A stretch of 64,000 nt of DNA from the NCBI GenBank assembly GCA_963805255.1, contig CAWDTK010000003.1, forward strand, positions 248,001-312,000, in the 5' to 3' direction. The DNA comes from Bog-532 sp963805255. Lineage in GTDB: Bacteria; Actinomycetota; Actinomycetes; Streptosporangiales; Streptosporangiaceae. The notes beneath the pieces are model-generated. The model saw nothing but the letters and a program-made list of their open reading frames with translations, had not been told where the DNA came from and did not search any database. Numbering within the stretch: position 1 is the first letter of the stretch; each line of letters begins with the position of its first letter. A program made the translations under genes and the position numbers. Of the stretch, positions 61,177 through 64,000 are shown one piece after another.

Positions 61177-62540
61177 CCGATGCGGAGCTCAGCCGGATGC
61201 GGGACCGCATGGTCACACAGGTGATCGCCAGTGGCCGGCCGGTCAGCGACCCGGTTAACCAGGCGATGCGTGCGGTGCCGCGGCATCTGTTCCTGCCGGA
61301 ACTGGGGCCCGAGCTGGCCTACCGCAACGAGGCCATCGTGACCCGGCGCAGCGCCGAGGGCCAGCCCACCAGTTCCTCGTCCCAGCCGACCATCATGGCG
61401 TACATGCTGGATCAGCTCGGGGTCGCTCCGGGCCAGCGCGTGCTGGAGATCGGCGCCGGCACCGGATACAACGCGGCGCTGCTCCAGCGCCTCGTGGGCA
61501 CCGGGTCTGCCGGGGGCGCCGTGGTCACCGTCGATCTCGACGAGGACGTCGCACGGCAGGCCGCGGCGCACCTGGCCGAGGCCGGCTATCCGGACGTGAC
61601 CGTCGTGCCGGGCGACGGGGCCGCGGGATACCCGCCCGGGGCCCCGTACGACCGGGTGATCGCGACGGTCGGGGTCAGTGACCTCGCTCCCGCGTGGCTG
61701 GACCAGCTCGCCCCCGGCGGCCGGATCGTCGTGCCGCTCGACCTGCGGGGATCGCAGCGCTCGGTGGCGTTCGAGTGGGACGGCGAATGCTGGCAGAGCC
61801 GTTCGGTGGTGCCGTGCGGGTTCATGCGCATGCGCGGGACGCTCGCCGGTCCCGAACGGACCCATATGACCCGCGATGACCAGGAACTGGCTCTCACCCT
61901 CCCGGACGGCCGGGACGTCGACATCACCGCCGTCTCCCGCGCGCTGGCTGAGCTCGCCGAGCCGGCCGCCGAGCGCGCCACCCGGGTCAGGGCCGGCCCG
62001 GCGGAGCTGTTCGACGGGCTGGGGCTCTGGCTGGCCCTGAACGAGCCGCGCTGGGGCGTGCTCAGCGAATCGGCGCAGGCCCCCGTGGGCGGCCTGGCCC
62101 GGGCGCCCGTCTTCGTGGCGGGTCGGCGCATCACCGCGGGGATCTTCGAGGAGGATAGTTTCGCCATTCTGGCCCGCTCTGACCCGTGGCCCGGCGCCGG
62201 CGGGTCGCCCGGTTTTCGGCCGTCGGGCGGTTCTGGTGGGTCGCCCGGCGTGGGACCGGGGCCCGGTGCGCGCCGAGGCCAGTCGCCTGCCGCGCCGGTT
62301 TCCCAGCTCAGCGTGCTCGGGTACGGGCCGGCGCAGACCTGGCAGCCGAGCTGGCCAGTGCGGTCCAGGCCTGGGCGGCGGCCGGGCGCCCGGGGGCCGG
62401 CCACTTCCGCATCAGCGCCTATCCCCGCGCCGGGGGTGTTCCGGCCCTCCCGGGGGGAGCCGTCATCGAGCGGCCGCACACCACGTTCGTCGTCCGGCCC
62501 ACCTGATCGCCCGGCCCACCTGATCGCCCGGCCCACCTGA
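61173..62540 (+). CDS. pcm: Protein-L-isoaspartate O-methyltransferase, frameshifted near its end
   Basis: A repair methyltransferase for damaged aspartyl residues. It starts VTDAELSRMRDRMVTQVIAS with VPRHLFLPE, then the SAM loop VLEIGAGTGYNAALLQRL and VIATVGVSDLAPAWLDQLAP. The actinomycete C-terminal extension follows. Near 62330 the frame slips by one base: the expected end (ADLAAELASAVQAWAAAGRP, FRISAYPRAGG, IERPHTTFVVRPT) continues in another frame to a TGA at 62504-62506, while the open frame runs on into the 17-bp repeat. The catalytic domain is unaffected. GTG 61173 overlaps the GT87 stop. Confidence 0.85.
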   Translation: MTDAELSRMRDRMVTQVIASGRPVSDPVNQAMRAVPRHLFLPELGPELAYRNEAIVTRRSAEGQPTSSSSQPTIMAYMLDQLGVAPGQRVLEIGAGTGYNAALLQRLVGTGSAGGAVVTVDLDEDVARQAAAHLAEAGYPDVTVVPGDGAAGYPPGAPYDRVIATVGVSDLAPAWLDQLAPGGRIVVPLDLRGSQRSVAFEWDGECWQSRSVVPCGFMRMRGTLAGPERTHMTRDDQELALTLPDGRDVDITAVSRALAELAEPAAERATRVRAGPAELFDGLGLWLALNEPRWGVLSESAQAPVGGLARAPVFVAGRRITAGIFEEDSFAILARSDPWPGAGGSPGFRPSGGSGGSPGVGPGPGARRGQSPAAPVSQLSVLGYGPAQTWQPSWPVRSRPGRRPGARGPATSASAPIPAPGVFRPSRGEPSSSGRTPRSSSGPPDRPAHLIARPT

Positions 62541-62716
62541 TCGCCCGGCCCACCTGATCGCCCGGCCCACCTGATCGCCCGGCCCACCTGATTCCCCGGC
62601 CCACCTGATTCCCCGGCCCACCTGATCGCCCGGCCCACCTGATCGCCCGGCCCACCTGGTCGCCCGGCCCACCTGATCGCCCGGCCCACCTGATCGCCCG
62701 GCCCACCTGATCGCCC
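62496..62716. repeat. 17-bp tandem repeat, exactly 13 copies
   Basis: The unit GGCCCACCTGATCGCCC is repeated 13 times over 221 bases. Two adjacent copies read GATTCCCC and one reads GGTCGCCC; the rest are identical. The first unit includes the natural stop codon of pcm. Each unit holds GGCCCACC and GATCGCCC but no strong hairpin. No unique spacers are present, so it is not CRISPR. Confidence 0.95.
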
Positions 62717-62809
62717 GGGCGGCCTCGCCTAGGACGGCACTGAATAACTCGCGAACCTGATGGGCGTGTTTTGCCGGCATCGTGTTCGATTCCCTGGGAG
62801 AATCGTGCC

Positions 62810-64000
62810 ATGCAGGGGATGACGCGACCGGACCGGGACTTGTGGGACGCGGGCGAGGTCACCGGGCACTTGGTGCCGCCGGGCAGCGTGTTCGCGTTCC
62901 TGGCCGAGCACCGCACCGAGCTGTTCCCCGACAGCTTCACCGCGGACTTGTTCCCGTCGCGGACCGGGCGCCCGTCGCTGCCGGCGGACCTGGTCGGGTC
63001 GGTGCTAGTGCTCAAGGAGCTGTATGACCTGTCGGACACCCAGACCGCGGACGCGCTGAAGTTCGACATCCGGTGGGAGGTGGCCTGCGGCCGGTCGCTG
63101 CTGCAGATGAGCTTCGACCCGTCGGCGCTGGTGTACTGGCGCAAGCGCATCGCGAAGTCGAAGTGCCCGGACCGGGTGTTCGACGCGATGGCGGCGGTGA
63201 TCGCGGAGACGGGGCTGCTGCGGGGCCGGCGGAAGCGGTGCGTGGACTCGACGGTTTTCGACGACGCGGTGGCCACGATGGATACTGTGTGCCAGCTGAT
63301 GGCCGCGATGCGGAAAGTGGCGCGGGTGGTGCCCGGTGCCGCCGCGGTGATCGTCGGCGTGTGCCAGCTGGACTACTCCAGGCCGGGCAAGCCTGACATC
63401 GACTGGGACGACCCGGCTGCCAAGGAGCAGCTGGTATCGGATCTGGTGAATGACGCGCTGGCGGTGCTGGCGGAGCTCACCGGGGAGGGCGCGCCGGAGC
63501 GGGACGCCGCCGCGGCGGACGCGCTGGGCCTGCTGGCGCTGGTGGCGGGGCAGGACGTGGAGCCGGCTGGGGGGTCGGACGGGACGGACGGGCGGTGGCG
63601 GATCGCCCGGAAGGTCGCCCCGGACCGGGTGATCTCGACGGTGGACCGCGAGGCCCGGCACACCCGCAAGTGCAAGTCCAAGCGGCGCGACGGGTTCCGG
63701 GGGCATGTGGCCGCCGAGCCGGAGTCTGGGCTGATCACCGACTGCGAGATGACGATGGCCGCCGGGCCGGGCAGCACGGACGCGGAGAACGGCGTCAAGA
63801 TGGCCTGCCGCGACCGGTTTCATGGTGACAGTGCGAGCGCCGGTGACGGCGGGGATGACGCTGCCAGCGCCGGGCAGGGCGCGGATGCCGGCCCTGCGGC
63901 GGCGCAGCCGGGGCCGGGCACGGCCGCCGGGCCGGAGCCTGAAGCGCATCCGGAACCGGGACCTGAGCCTCAGCCGGAACCGGAGCGGGAGGGCACGGGT
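62810..64000 (+). CDS. IS1182-type transposase, cut by the window end
   Basis: The first 397 residues of a DDE transposase. The N-terminal DUF772 domain reads PADLVGSVLVLKELYDLSDT then QTADALKFDIRWEVACG. The first catalytic aspartate is in RKRCVDSTVFDDAVATMDTV, with RRDGFRGHVAAEPESGLITD further on and the second aspartate region in STDAENGVK. An acidic, repeat-like stretch (GPEPEAHPEPGPEPQPEPER) is at the window edge. ATG 62810 was chosen; ATG 62819 is nearby. The frame is open to 64000, so the gene continues outside. Confidence 0.85.
   Translation, partial: MQGMTRPDRDLWDAGEVTGHLVPPGSVFAFLAEHRTELFPDSFTADLFPSRTGRPSLPADLVGSVLVLKELYDLSDTQTADALKFDIRWEVACGRSLLQMSFDPSALVYWRKRIAKSKCPDRVFDAMAAVIAETGLLRGRRKRCVDSTVFDDAVATMDTVCQLMAAMRKVARVVPGAAAVIVGVCQLDYSRPGKPDIDWDDPAAKEQLVSDLVNDALAVLAELTGEGAPERDAAAADALGLLALVAGQDVEPAGGSDGTDGRWRIARKVAPDRVISTVDREARHTRKCKSKRRDGFRGHVAAEPESGLITDCEMTMAAGPGSTDAENGVKMACRDRFHGDSASAGDGGDDAASAGQGADAGPAAAQPGPGTAAGPEPEAHPEPGPEPQPEPEREGTG

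Noticed and set aside
62496..62716. CRISPR-like regular array
   Set aside because: The 17-base units are directly adjacent with no unique spacers and no cas genes are present; it is a minisatellite.

Overview
The window is chromosomal DNA from a high-GC actinomycete. The evidence is the very high G+C, frequent GTG starts, and families typical of that phylum: a BldG-like STAS protein, PAC2, DUF397, DUF6457, GT87, UgpC/MsmK-type ABC ATPases, a DUF6431-carrying insertion sequence and IS1380. The genus cannot be settled from sequence reading alone. There are no rRNA genes and no CRISPR array.

Layout. 0-7 kb is a decaying region: an integrase C-terminus, a Tn3-type transposase N-terminus, a CBS-BON protein with a phasin-like tail, a PHA synthase broken by three frameshifts, and a 5'-truncated acyl-CoA ligase. 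7-15 kb is mostly intact: a small secreted protein, a BldG homologue, an O-methyltransferase, a GNAT enzyme coupled to a dienelactone hydrolase, and a MarR/LacI pair divergent from an MFS exporter with a palindromic operator region between them. 15-24.7 kb carries a 1,544-residue GH38 alpha-mannosidase, an MFS/TetR divergent pair and an Lrp/ABC-ATPase divergent pair. 24.6-34.7 kb is a nest of mobile elements: recombinase remnants, a four-gene insertion sequence with matching terminal inverted repeats, an IS4-type transposase and an intact IS1380 element with target duplications. A FrsA-like hydrolase and a carotenoid oxygenase fragment lie among them.

34.8-46.4 kb is mostly housekeeping and metabolic: a secreted carboxylesterase, PAC2, an M24 peptidase, a 5'-3' exonuclease, a CDF metal exporter, an MFS transporter, a 2-hydroxyacid dehydrogenase, and molybdenum-cofactor genes (DUF6457, mobA, and a moaA with one frameshift). 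46.6-54.5 kb looks like an island. It is bounded by a 3' fragment of tRNA-Sec on the left and a fuller but damaged tRNA-Sec on the right, next to an integrase N-terminal fragment. Inside are a DMT transporter, IS remnants, a probable group II intron leader, VapBC, an HtrA-type protease, sigma-factor and DUF1080 fragments, and a K+/H+ antiporter. 54.7-64 kb holds a GH13 alpha-glucosidase, the selB-selA pair (selB collapsed around a 21-bp minisatellite), a membrane protein, a GT87 mannosyltransferase overlapping a protein-L-isoaspartate methyltransferase, a 13-copy 17-bp tandem repeat, and an IS1182-type transposase cut by the window end.

The most coherent story is the loss of two linked traits. 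Selenocysteine decoding looks dead or dying (selB without its GTPase core, both tRNA-Sec copies damaged, selA intact), and the nearby moaA is frameshifted. Both systems commonly serve formate dehydrogenase. The polyhydroxyalkanoate genes at 3-7 kb are broken too. Several single-base frameshifts fall in G/C runs, so sequencing error must be excluded before calling each one real.
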